DNA of 11,759 bases, taken from Bacillota bacterium (GTDB taxonomy: Bacteria; Bacillota; Limnochordia; JAAZLZ01). Location of the stretch: the NCBI GenBank assembly GCA_012799075.1, contig JAAZLZ010000169.1:1-11759 (forward strand), given 5' to 3'. A program made the position numbers and the translations under genes. The notes beneath the pieces were generated by a model. That model was given only the letters and a program-made list of their open reading frames with translations, did no database searches and was not told where the DNA came from. Shown here in pieces: positions 1 to 6,776 of the stretch. Each line of letters starts with the position of its first letter. The first letter of the stretch is position 1.

Positions 1-1
1 G

Positions 2-532
2 GTGGGCATCCCCATATCCTTTGCGGGAGTGATGGTTGTTCTGTGGCATGGGGCTAGGGAACTGGGGGCTTCGGGCTGGCGCAATCTGTTCTTTTTGGCT
101 TCGGTTCTTTCCTGGGCCATCTATTCGGTGACCGGGCGACGGGTGATGAGGGATATATCGCCCTTGATCGCGACATTATGGGCAACGTTCTTTGGCATTC
201 TCTGGTGCCTGCCCCTGGTGGTCCTGGAGGGAGGTCAGCAGCTTTCCCTCATCCCCTTAGAGGCTTGGCTGGGCGTTGCCTATCTTGGTCTTTTCTCATC
301 GGGCCTTTGTTTTCTCATGTGGTACAACAGCATCAATCTCATCGGCGCCAGCCGAACGGGGATCTTCATCAACATCGTCCCCATATCGGCTCTGTTTTTC
401 AGCTGGCTGATCCTAGGAGAACAGCTGACGCCGGCCCACCTGCTAGGGGCGGCCCTGGTGGTCATTGGGGTGACGGTGACTAATTATCCCCAGGGAGGGA
501 TTCGGCGGGTGAAAAAAGAGGGCGGCGTTTAA
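2..532 (+). CDS. DMT-superfamily EamA permease, 3' part only
   Basis: This is the C-terminal part of a drug/metabolite transporter (EamA family), an inner-membrane permease for small metabolites; its substrate cannot be read from sequence. The frame is open from the first base of the window, so the true start and roughly the first 120-130 residues of a usual protein of about 300 residues lie outside. What remains is the end of the first EamA repeat (GIPISFAGVMVV) and a full second repeat. The second repeat opens with the family-typical WAIYSVTGRR segment and closes with GEQLTPAHLLGAALVVIGV, a standard EamA ending. About five or six hydrophobic segments are visible. The tail is basic and cytoplasmic. 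The gene converges on the FAH gene with a 17 bp gap, and its last codons form part of that gene's terminator. Family certain; function unknown. Confidence 0.9.
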   Translation: MGIPISFAGVMVVLWHGARELGASGWRNLFFLASVLSWAIYSVTGRRVMRDISPLIATLWATFFGILWCLPLVVLEGGQQLSLIPLEAWLGVAYLGLFSSGLCFLMWYNSINLIGASRTGIFINIVPISALFFSWLILGEQLTPAHLLGAALVVIGVTVTNYPQGGIRRVKKEGGV

Positions 533-539
533 ACCGCCC
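512..539 (-). terminator. Intrinsic terminator of the FAH-family gene
   Basis: Read on the minus strand, a 6-bp all-GC stem (GGGCGG paired with CCGCCC, 534-539 with 520-525) and an 8-nt loop are followed by TC and a run of six T (positions 517 down to 512). It starts 11 nt after the FAH stop codon. The hairpin and T-run overlap the last codons of the convergent EamA gene. No T-run follows on the plus strand, so it should act mainly on the FAH transcript. Confidence 0.8.
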
Positions 540-549
540 CCTGGCGATC

Positions 550-1476
550 CTAGTCGGCAACCACCGGGTTGGTCAGCCGGCCCAACTTCTCGATCTCGAC
601 GGTGACCGTATCCCCCTCTTTCAGGAAGACGGGTGGTTTGCGGGCAAAGCCCACCCCCGAGGGAGTGCCGGTGGCCACCACATCTCCTGGCTCTAAGGTG
701 ATCAGGCGGGAGAGGAAGGCTACCAGCTCCGGCACCGGGAAGATGAGTTGATCGGTGCTTGAGCTTTGCATCACTTTGCCATTAAGCTCGAGCTTAATGG
801 CAAGCTTGCCGGGATCCCCCACTTCGTCCGCAGTTACCAGAGCGGGGCCCATGGGAGCGAAGGTATCAGGGGTCTTGCCCTTCATCCACTGACCATCCCG
901 GAATTGCAGATCGCGAGCGCTGACATCGTTGAGACAGGTATAACCCACCACATGATCCAGGGCCTTTTCCACCGGGATGTCCTTTCCCCCGGTCCCGATG
1001 ACGAAGGCCAGTTCAGCCTCATAGTCCACTTCCTTGGACATCTCCGGGAGCCGGATTGCCTGCCCAGGTCCGATGACCGCCGTTGCGTACTTGGAGAACA
1101 GGACCGGTTCTACGGGCAGCTCGGCACCGCTTTCCTTCGCGTGGTCTTTGTAGTTCAGGCCGATGCAGATGACTTTCGTCGGCCGGGGCACCGGGGCCAG
1201 AAGCTCCACATCCTCTTGCTGCCAAAGGAGTCTCTCCCCCCGGGGGCCGACCTTCCCACCTGCGTAAGCAACGGCCTCTTTAGCGGCCTGGAGGGCATCC
1301 CCACCGCCCTGCAAAAACAATACCATGTCATTGGGAATCAAGGCCTCAGCTTTTCGATAGGCCCCGTCGCTTCCTCCCAACACCGCTGCATACGCGGCCT
1401 GCAGGGCCACTATCCCTTGTTCCACCAACGCCCCTACTTGTTGTCTGCCATCCTGACGAAAGCTTACTAGTTTCAT
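550..1476 (-). CDS. Fumarylacetoacetate hydrolase (FAH) family protein
   Basis: A cytosolic metal-dependent enzyme of the FAH superfamily, whose members hydrolyse, decarboxylate, isomerise or dehydrate 2-keto and 2,4-diketo acids. Its 308 residues match the usual two-part form: an N-terminal domain to about residue 95, then the catalytic domain. Visible motifs are the lid segment GLNYKDHAKE (106-115, with H112 and E115), metal ligands E153 and E155 in DYEAELAFVIG and D184 in CLNDVSARDLQ, the substrate-side lysine in GKTPDTFAPMGP (K201), and TGTPSGVG (269-276). All the key residues are present. The start is supported by GGGAGG five bases before the ATG. It is divergent from the enolase-superfamily and kinase genes, which suggests a shared substrate. 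Possible roles are 2,4-diketo-3-deoxy sugar-acid hydrolase or 2-keto-3-deoxy-acid dehydratase; the exact reaction is not readable. Family certain, reaction open. Confidence 0.92.
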   Translation of the reverse strand: MKLVSFRQDGRQQVGALVEQGIVALQAAYAAVLGGSDGAYRKAEALIPNDMVLFLQGGGDALQAAKEAVAYAGGKVGPRGERLLWQQEDVELLAPVPRPTKVICIGLNYKDHAKESGAELPVEPVLFSKYATAVIGPGQAIRLPEMSKEVDYEAELAFVIGTGGKDIPVEKALDHVVGYTCLNDVSARDLQFRDGQWMKGKTPDTFAPMGPALVTADEVGDPGKLAIKLELNGKVMQSSSTDQLIFPVPELVAFLSRLITLEPGDVVATGTPSGVGFARKPPVFLKEGDTVTVEIEKLGRLTNPVVAD

Positions 1477-1502
1477 AGGCGCCTCCCGACATGTAAATTG
1501 TG

Positions 1503-1515
1503 GGTATATTATACC
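1503..1515. promoter_or_regulatory. Palindromic operator candidate
   Basis: A perfect inverted repeat, GGTATA, a central T, then TATACC. It lies between the divergent FAH and enolase-superfamily genes and covers the -10 element of the FAH promoter, so a bound repressor would block that promoter. Its form recalls the TGGTATACCA-like sites of FadR-type GntR regulators (UxuR/ExuR) that control hexuronate genes, although the spacing here has one extra base. That comparison is from memory and no regulator gene is in the window. Confidence 0.5.
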
Positions 1516-1516
1516 A
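1508..1516 (-). promoter_or_regulatory. Extended -10 promoter of the FAH-family gene
   Basis: On the minus strand the sequence TGGTATAAT is a perfect TATAAT hexamer preceded by the TGn extension. It lies about 32 bases before the FAH start codon, giving a short leader of roughly 25 nt. No good -35 hexamer is visible at 16-18 bp, which is tolerable for an extended -10 promoter. I found no comparably clear promoter for the rightward genes. Confidence 0.6.
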
Positions 1517-1600
1517 TAGAAAGGGTCTTATCCCCGAGCAGGAAAGTATTTCCCCAGAGAGAAGACATCCATGGGTGACAATGATGAAGGGGGTGGTCCT

Positions 1601-2689
1601 GTGCGGGTCAGCAATCTTTCAAGTGCGCTGTATAAAGTCCCGCTGCTTCGGCCGGCAGAGGATGCTTTGCATGGCACCATGAACCAGGTGGAGCTGGTAA
1701 TCCTTTGGGTGGAGACGGACGAAGGACCTACAGGCCTTGGGTATGCCTATACCATTGGTGTGGGCGGTACCGCCATCAAGAGCTTGATCGATGATTACCT
1801 CGCGGAGGAGGTGGTGGGGGAGGCCCCCCTGCTCATCGAAGGTATTTGGGAGAAGATGTGGAGGCGGGTGCATTGGGTGGGCCGTGGCGGACTGGCCGCC
1901 TTTGCCCTGGCAGCCATCGATATTGCCCTGTGGGACATCGCCGGAAAGGTCGCAGGCTTGCCTCTGTATAAACTGCTAGGAGGCCACCGACGGGAGATTC
2001 CCGCCTACGGCAGCGGCGTCGATTTGAACCTGTCCGATGAGGAACTCATTGCCCAAGTGGAGGGTTTCCTCGACGAAGGGTTTTCAGCCGTCAAGATCAA
2101 GGTGGGCAGAGATGATCCCCGGGAAGACCTTCATCGGGTGGCCCTCGTTCGCCGGTTGGTGGGTGATGGGATCGAACTGATGGTTGATGCCAACATGAAA
2201 TGGACCGCGGCTGGGGCCATCCGCATGGGCAAAGCCCTGGAAGAGTTCGATGTGGTCTGGTTGGAGGAACCTTTGATCCCTGATGATGTGGATGGCCATC
2301 GCCAGGTGGCCCAGGCCCTGACCATGCGGGTTGCCGCCGGGGAGAACCTCCACACCAAATACGAGTTTCAACGATATCTGTCTGCCCAGGCCCTCGATGT
2401 GGTGCAGCTTGATGCAATCACCTTAGGCGGCATCACCGAATGGTTGAAGGTGGCCGCCCTGGCCGAGACGCACAATCTCCCCATTACCACCCATTATGCT
2501 GAGGAAATCCAGGTCCATCTATTGGCTGCCTCGCCTGCCAGCTGGTTTGCCGAGCGCCATGCCTATCGCCTGGACCATGTCCTCGAAAGGCCTTTGATTC
2601 TAAGGGATGGCAAGATCGCTCCTCCGGAAGTGCCAGGACACGGCTTGGCTTTCGACATGGACAAGCTCAGTCAGTATCGGATTGGCTGA
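1601..2689 (+). CDS. Mandelate racemase-type enolase-superfamily enzyme, likely sugar-acid dehydratase
   Basis: A cytosolic Mg-dependent enzyme of the mandelate racemase/muconate lactonizing enzyme family, which removes the proton alpha to a carboxylate. Most bacterial members of this subgroup dehydrate acid sugars to 2-keto-3-deoxy acids. I chose the GTG at 1601 (362 residues) because AGGGGGTGG lies just before it and the N-terminus then matches the family. An in-frame ATG at 1571 would add ten unlike residues and has a weak ribosome site. Visible are the KxK base (K165, K167 in VKIKVG), metal ligands D196, E222 and E248, the D271/H298 dyad (LDAITLGG and TTHYAEEI) and E318. These follow Pseudomonas mandelate racemase numbering with a constant offset of one. 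The KDG-kinase-like gene follows after 21 bp in the same operon, favouring dehydratase over racemase. Substrate not identified. Confidence 0.88.
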   Translation: MRVSNLSSALYKVPLLRPAEDALHGTMNQVELVILWVETDEGPTGLGYAYTIGVGGTAIKSLIDDYLAEEVVGEAPLLIEGIWEKMWRRVHWVGRGGLAAFALAAIDIALWDIAGKVAGLPLYKLLGGHRREIPAYGSGVDLNLSDEELIAQVEGFLDEGFSAVKIKVGRDDPREDLHRVALVRRLVGDGIELMVDANMKWTAAGAIRMGKALEEFDVVWLEEPLIPDDVDGHRQVAQALTMRVAAGENLHTKYEFQRYLSAQALDVVQLDAITLGGITEWLKVAALAETHNLPITTHYAEEIQVHLLAASPASWFAERHAYRLDHVLERPLILRDGKIAPPEVPGHGLAFDMDKLSQYRIG

Positions 2690-2710
2690 CAATCAAGGGA
2701 GGGAACGCAT

Positions 2711-3664
2711 GTGCCGGAAGTAGTTGCCCTAGGAGAGACGATGGTTTTGATGAACCCTGAGACTAGCGGTCCTTTACGGTATGTTCACCGTTTTACCAAA
2801 CAGATTGGTGGGGCCGAGTCCAATTTTTGCATTGGTGTTGTTCGCCTTGGACATACCGCAGGTTGGATCAGCAGACTGGGGGATGATGAGCTGGGCAGGT
2901 TTGTCCTGCACAGCATCAGGGGGGAGGGGGTGGACACCTCCCGGGTGTCCTTTGATTCCGAGGCCCCCACGGCCCTTATGTTCAAGGAGAGACGGGAATT
3001 GGGGGAAACGAAGGTTTACTACTATCGGCGCTACTCGGCAGCCAGCCTGATGACCCCCGATGACCTGGACGAAGAATACATCGGCAGCGCCAAGTTCCTT
3101 CATCTTTCGGGGATCACCCCTGCCTTGAGCGTCAGTTGCCACGAAACCGTCCTTGCGGCCATGGAAATGGCGCGCAAGTTGGGGGTGAAGATCTCCTTCG
3201 ATCCTAATTTGCGCCTGCGATTGTGGAGCGCCGCCGAGGCCCGCCGAGTCCTAGTGGATCTTATGGGCAGGGCCGATATCGTCCTCCCAGGGGTGGGCGA
3301 AGCCGAAGTCATCTTAGGCACCCGGGATCCGGTGGCCATTGCCGATCAGATTTTAAGTCTTGGGGCTTCCCTGGTTGCGGTGAAGCTGGGTGCCGAAGGA
3401 GCTTACGTTGCGGACAAGGATGGCAATCGCTTCCGGTCGCCGGGCTTTACCGTCAAGCGGGTGGTTGACCCTGTCGGGGCCGGTGATGCTTTTGCCGCGG
3501 GCTTTCTCGTCGGCTTGCTCCGGAACTATCCCTTAGATGAATGCGCCCGTCTGGCCAATGCCGTTGGTGCCTTCGCCGTGACGGTGACCGGGGACATTGA
3601 GGGACTCCCCAGCAACGAGGAACTCGCGGAGTTCCTGGGGGAAAGCGAGGCTATCGATCGTTGA
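2711..3664 (+). CDS. kdgK: PfkB-family sugar kinase, 2-keto-3-deoxygluconate kinase type
   Basis: A cytosolic ATP-dependent ribokinase-like (PfkB) kinase of 317 residues, the usual length. The best family fit is KDG kinase, which makes 2-keto-3-deoxy-6-phosphogluconate for later cleavage to pyruvate and glyceraldehyde 3-phosphate. Supporting features are the opening VALGETMV, the substrate loop around GGAESN (33-38), the tyrosine- and arginine-rich segment KVYYYRRYSAAS (101-112) typical of KDG kinases, DPN (164-166), and the C-terminal signature DPVGAGDAFAAGF (253-265) with catalytic D259. The GTG start has AAGGGAGGG seven bases upstream. It is the second gene of the operon with the enolase-superfamily enzyme, whose expected product it would phosphorylate. 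A strong terminator follows. No KDPG aldolase is in view. PfkB family is certain; the KDG assignment is likely but could be another sugar or keto-acid. Confidence 0.85.
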   Translation: MPEVVALGETMVLMNPETSGPLRYVHRFTKQIGGAESNFCIGVVRLGHTAGWISRLGDDELGRFVLHSIRGEGVDTSRVSFDSEAPTALMFKERRELGETKVYYYRRYSAASLMTPDDLDEEYIGSAKFLHLSGITPALSVSCHETVLAAMEMARKLGVKISFDPNLRLRLWSAAEARRVLVDLMGRADIVLPGVGEAEVILGTRDPVAIADQILSLGASLVAVKLGAEGAYVADKDGNRFRSPGFTVKRVVDPVGAGDAFAAGFLVGLLRNYPLDECARLANAVGAFAVTVTGDIEGLPSNEELAEFLGESEAIDR

Positions 3665-3676
3665 CCTAAGATCTTG

Positions 3677-3705
3677 AAAGCCCCCGTCGTCCGGGGGCTT
3701 TTCCC
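3677..3705 (+). terminator. Intrinsic terminator between convergent kinase and dctM genes
   Basis: A 10-bp perfect stem (AAAGCCCCCG at 3677-3686 paired with CGGGGGCTTT at 3692-3701) with loop TCGTC, ending in four T then CCC. It begins 12 bases after the kinase stop codon and ends just before the dctM stop on the other strand. On the minus strand the trailing T-run is only three bases, so it may work in both directions but best for the kinase operon. Confidence 0.88.
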
Positions 3706-4983
3706 TTAGATGCCCATTACCACCCGGGGCAGCCAGAGTACTAGACCCGGGATGTAGGTGATGAGGAGCAAAACCACGATCAGTGGCACCAAGAAAGGCA
3801 TTGTAGCCCGGGCTACATCCTCAAAGGGCACCTTTGATACGCTAACCAGGACATTAAGCACCATGCCCAGGGGCGGGGTAAGCAGTCCAATCATCAGATT
3901 CAATATCATGACCAGACCAAAGTGCAGCGGATCAATGCCTACGCTCGTTACCGTCGGCAGCAGGACCGGAATGAGGATTGTCAAAGCTGCTGTCGTCTCC
4001 ATGAAACACCCTACGATCAACAGGAAGATGTTGATCAAGAGCATGAGGAGGATTGGATTCGTCGTCAAGCCCAGGAGGCCCTCAGCCACCAGCTGGGGTA
4101 TTTGCTCCCGAGCCAAAATCCATCCGAACAGGGAGGCTGTAGCCACGATGAGCATAACCGACGCGGTGGTTTCCACCGTATCTAGCAAGATCCGATGCAA
4201 GTCCTTCAAGGTCAGCTCCCCGTAAATGACGGTCCCGAGGATAGTTGCGTAAATAACGGCGACGACGGCCGCTTCGGTCGGAGTGAATACCCCGGTGAAA
4301 ATGCCTCCGATAATGATGACGGGGGTCATCAGAGGCAGGAAAGAGGCCTTGAGGGACTGCCAAAGTTCAGGCAAAGTGGCCTTGGGATGCTTGGGGTAAT
4401 TTCTCTTAACCGCATAGTAATAGACCATGATCCCCAATGAGACTGCCATCAGCAAACCGGGGATGATGCCGCCGATGAAAAGCCCCCCCACCGATACCCC
4501 TGCCACAACCCCGTAGACAACCATGGGGATGCTGGGGGGAATGATTGGTCCAATGGTGGACGAAGCCGCGGTGATGGCCACGCTAAAGTCATCATCATAG
4601 CCTTCGGCCCGCATAGCCTCGATCTCGATGACCCCCAGACCTCCCGCATCGGCAATGGCGGCCCCGGACATGCCGGAGAAGATGATTGAGGCCAAAATGT
4701 TGACATGGCCCAGACTTCCCGTCCAGTGTCCAACTAAAGTCCGGGCGAAATCGAAGATGCGCTCCGTAATTCCTCCCGTATTCATCAGGCTTCCCGCCAT
4801 GATGAAGAGGGGCACCGCAAGCAAAGGAAAAGAGTCTGGCCCCGCTGCCATTCGCTGGGTAACTACCCGTAAGGGCACTCCCCCATACCTGGTCAAATAA
4901 GTAACCGATGAGATCAATAGGGCGAACGCAATCGGGGCCCTGGCCATGATTAGGATGATAAAAACTCCCAACAGCAGAAGCAC
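3706..4983 (-). CDS. dctM: TRAP transporter large permease (DctM subunit)
   Basis: The large membrane subunit of a tripartite ATP-independent periplasmic (TRAP) transporter, which carries out sodium- or proton-driven import of an organic anion delivered by the binding protein. It has 425 residues, the standard length, and is almost entirely hydrophobic with about a dozen membrane segments. Family signatures are FSGMSGAAIADAGG (102-115) and GPIIPPSIPMVVYG (145-158). The N-terminus MLLLLGVFIILIMARAPIAFAL is typical for DctM. The start is GTG at 4983; an AGGAG lies about ten bases upstream, slightly long. It follows dctQ by 29 bp and ends the dctPQM operon, converging on the kinase gene. The gene name is a family label and does not imply C4-dicarboxylates; the neighbours suggest a sugar acid or related hydroxy acid. 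Confidence 0.95.
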   Translation of the reverse strand: MLLLLGVFIILIMARAPIAFALLISSVTYLTRYGGVPLRVVTQRMAAGPDSFPLLAVPLFIMAGSLMNTGGITERIFDFARTLVGHWTGSLGHVNILASIIFSGMSGAAIADAGGLGVIEIEAMRAEGYDDDFSVAITAASSTIGPIIPPSIPMVVYGVVAGVSVGGLFIGGIIPGLLMAVSLGIMVYYYAVKRNYPKHPKATLPELWQSLKASFLPLMTPVIIIGGIFTGVFTPTEAAVVAVIYATILGTVIYGELTLKDLHRILLDTVETTASVMLIVATASLFGWILAREQIPQLVAEGLLGLTTNPILLMLLINIFLLIVGCFMETTAALTILIPVLLPTVTSVGIDPLHFGLVMILNLMIGLLTPPLGMVLNVLVSVSKVPFEDVARATMPFLVPLIVVLLLITYIPGLVLWLPRVVMGI

Positions 4984-5012
4984 AGGTCGGACACTCCTCT
5001 CAGGTAGGGTAA

Positions 5013-5507
5013 CTAGGACAGATCATCGTTGAGCTTGGGTTTAAGCAGGGACCCGATGAGTTCGGCGGTCCACCCCAGGATGCGGATGCCCGTTAGGGTC
5101 AAACCGATGGGCACCGCCGCGTACACGTAGCTCATCGGCAGATTCATCGCGGAAGATCCTGTCCGGCCCATGAACTTGGTGAAACGGACTGATTCAGGAA
5201 GGACCTTGATGATGGTGGCTACAATCAAGATGCTCACGGCAATTTCCACCACGATGCGCAGGGTCCTAGGCAGCAGGTTAACGAACAGTTCAATGGAGAC
5301 ATGTCCCCTTTTGCGGGCCGTGTAGGCCGATCCGATGAAGGCCATCCAGATGAAGGCATAACGAGCCAGCTCTTCACTCCAGACCAGGGGCGCATGGAGT
5401 ACGTATCGGCAAAACACCTGCAGGGCCATGAGGAAAGTGATCAAAAGCAACAGTGAGAGACAGACTGCCTCTTCCAGCCGATTGTATAACTCCGACAACT
5501 TTTTCAT
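5013..5507 (-). CDS. dctQ: TRAP transporter small permease (DctQ subunit)
   Basis: The small membrane subunit of the TRAP transporter, with four membrane segments, which partners the large permease. I place the start at the ATG at 5507 (164 residues), because a perfect AGGAGGT ribosome site lies six bases before it and MKKLSELYNRLEEAV is the usual amphipathic DctQ opening. A longer reading from a TTG at 5546 would begin inside a hairpin and has no family support. The hallmark segment VWSEELARYAFIWMAFIGSA lies after the first membrane helix. The C-terminal end is a short hydrophilic tail. The gene is 78 bp downstream of dctP and 29 bp upstream of dctM in one operon. Its leader hairpin may lower its expression relative to dctP. 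Confidence 0.93.
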   Translation of the reverse strand: MKKLSELYNRLEEAVCLSLLLLITFLMALQVFCRYVLHAPLVWSEELARYAFIWMAFIGSAYTARKRGHVSIELFVNLLPRTLRIVVEIAVSILIVATIIKVLPESVRFTKFMGRTGSSAMNLPMSYVYAAVPIGLTLTGIRILGWTAELIGSLLKPKLNDDLS

Positions 5508-5531
5508 AATGGACCTCCTATGATGCACAAA

Positions 5532-5562
5532 GGGAAGCAGGTTCAAGGGCGAACCTGCTCCC
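5532..5562 (-). promoter_or_regulatory. Intercistronic hairpin between dctP and dctQ
   Basis: A strong stem-loop: 8 bp GCAGGTTC/GAACCTGC plus one A-T pair, a single bulged A and three more G-C pairs, with a 6-nt loop. On the minus-strand transcript it lies 23 nt after the dctP stop and about 13 nt before the dctQ ribosome site. Only three U follow, so it is a leaky terminator or an mRNA 3'-end stabiliser at best. Such elements commonly raise binding protein levels over the membrane subunits; here that is inferred. Confidence 0.6.
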
Positions 5563-5585
5563 GCAACTTTGGTTAAGCTGCCAGA

Positions 5586-6569
5586 TTATTGGACTTGTTG
5601 GATCCTTTCATAGAGTCCCTCGCCCCATTGGCTGCCGAACTCCTGGGGGATGACCTTGGTGGCCGCCATGAAGGCATCGATATCCGATTCGACGATTTTC
5701 ATGCCGAACTCCTGGAACTTGTCCAGCCATTCAGCTTCATAGTCGGCAATCATGCCCCGGACGATGTCAGTATGCTTGGCAATGCTGCTGACTAAGACGT
5801 CCTGATATTCCCCGGGCAGGTTCTGGAAAGCCATCTCATTAATAGCCACCGGCGTTGCCTGCACAACGTGTCCCGTCATGTTCAAATAGGACTGGACCTC
5901 GTAAAACCGGTTGGCCGCGATAGTAGCAATGGGGTTCTCCTGTCCGTCGACAGCACCCTGCTGCAAGGCCAGGTAGACTTCGCTCAGGGCCATCGGGGTG
6001 GGACTGGCGCCCATGGCCTTGGTATTAGCAATACTCATTGGCATGTCGGGAGCCCGCAGCTTCATTCCCTTCATGTCGTTGGGGGTGTAAACGGGCTTAT
6101 TCGAAGTTACATGGCGGGTGCCGTAGTACCAGGTATCCAGCACACGCATGCCCGTCTCCTCCAGCAAGCCGCCCCAAAGCTCTTGGCCGACTTCACCCCG
6201 CACCACTTTGTACATATGGTCCACATCCCGGAAGACATAGGCTGCTTCCATTACCAAGATGGGTTTATGCCATTTCCCGAGTTCGCCGGGGCCGGCGATG
6301 ACCATATCCAAGGTGCCCATGGCCAAGCCTTCAACGATGTCCTTTTCGCTGCCCAGCTGACCGGCAGGATAGACATTGATCTTTACGTTCCCGCCCGTTT
6401 TTTCCGCCACATCCTTGGCAACCATTTCCGCCGCCACATGGAAGGGGTGTTCCGGTTGATATGAGTGGGCCCACCGCAAAGTGTATTCCTTAGCTGCTAC
6501 CGTTTGACCGACAACAAGGGCTGCCAACAGAGCAAGACCCAACAACATGCCAAAAGACCGTCGCTTCAT
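5586..6569 (-). CDS. dctP: TRAP transporter solute-binding protein (DctP family)
   Basis: The secreted substrate-binding subunit of the TRAP transporter. It captures an organic acid and hands it to DctQM. It has 327 residues, the normal length. A signal peptide is clear: MKRR, a hydrophobic core to about residue 22, and a likely cleavage after VAA (residue 26). Family motifs include LRWAHSYQPEHPFH (31-44), VYPAGQLGSEKDIVEGLAMGTLDMV (66-90), the segment KGMKLRAPDMP (168-178) holding the conserved arginine R172 that binds the ligand carboxylate, and QQGAVDGQENP (203-213). GAAGGAGT lies eleven bases before the ATG. It is the first gene of dctPQM and faces a 240 bp upstream region. The ligand is unknown; linkage to a dehydratase and KDG-type kinase suggests a sugar acid. 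Confidence 0.95.
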   Translation of the reverse strand: MKRRSFGMLLGLALLAALVVGQTVAAKEYTLRWAHSYQPEHPFHVAAEMVAKDVAEKTGGNVKINVYPAGQLGSEKDIVEGLAMGTLDMVIAGPGELGKWHKPILVMEAAYVFRDVDHMYKVVRGEVGQELWGGLLEETGMRVLDTWYYGTRHVTSNKPVYTPNDMKGMKLRAPDMPMSIANTKAMGASPTPMALSEVYLALQQGAVDGQENPIATIAANRFYEVQSYLNMTGHVVQATPVAINEMAFQNLPGEYQDVLVSSIAKHTDIVRGMIADYEAEWLDKFQEFGMKIVESDIDAFMAATKVIPQEFGSQWGEGLYERIQQVQ

Positions 6570-6717
6570 CAGGTATAAACACTCCTTCTATAAAGTAATA
6601 GTCTTTTTAGTGCAGCCATGCACGCCTCAGGTTCCAAGCTCACCCCCTAGCAGAGTCGTGAATACTACTTCGCCATATCGCGTCTTGTCCCTTTTTTGGG
6701 GACCTGCTAATTTAGCC

Positions 6718-6735
6718 TTGTCGGCGACATTGTCG
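6718..6735. promoter_or_regulatory. Overlapping inverted repeats, operator candidate for dctPQM
   Basis: Two inverted repeats share an arm: TGTCG-G-CGACA (6719-6729) and CGACA-T-TGTCG (6725-6735). TTGTCG therefore recurs at 6718 and 6730, and a third copy lies at 6761. CATTGT is also repeated 10 bp apart at 6728 and 6738. The arrangement, upstream of dctP and over its only promoter-like hexamers, suits binding of a dimeric regulator. No regulator is identified. Confidence 0.4.
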
Positions 6736-6776
6736 TTCATTGTTTCATAAAAGAAGAAACTTGTCGATGGAGGGGA

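Noticed and set aside
766..1470. A 234-codon open frame antisense to the FAH gene
   Set aside because: It is a shadow of a gene with complete FAH motifs; its translation is low-complexity with no family pattern and no ribosome site.
1571..1600. ATG at 1571 as the start of the enolase-superfamily gene
   Set aside because: Adds MGDNDEGGGP, unlike the family N-terminus; the GTG at 1601 has a better ribosome site and gives a constant residue offset to mandelate racemase.
5508..5546. TTG at 5546 as the start of dctQ
   Set aside because: It lies inside the intercistronic hairpin, has no ribosome site, and AGGAGGT marks the ATG at 5507.
5532..5562. The dctP-dctQ hairpin as a full intrinsic terminator
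   Set aside because: Only three T follow the stem and the downstream permease genes need the transcript, so full termination is unlikely.
5868..6464. A 198-codon open frame antisense to dctP
   Set aside because: His- and Gly-rich translation typical of an antisense shadow; dctP on the other strand is fully supported.
6572..6577. GGTATA before dctP as a second copy of the 1503-1515 operator
   Set aside because: Only a half-site, with no matching second arm, between ribosome site and start codon; six bases can occur by chance.
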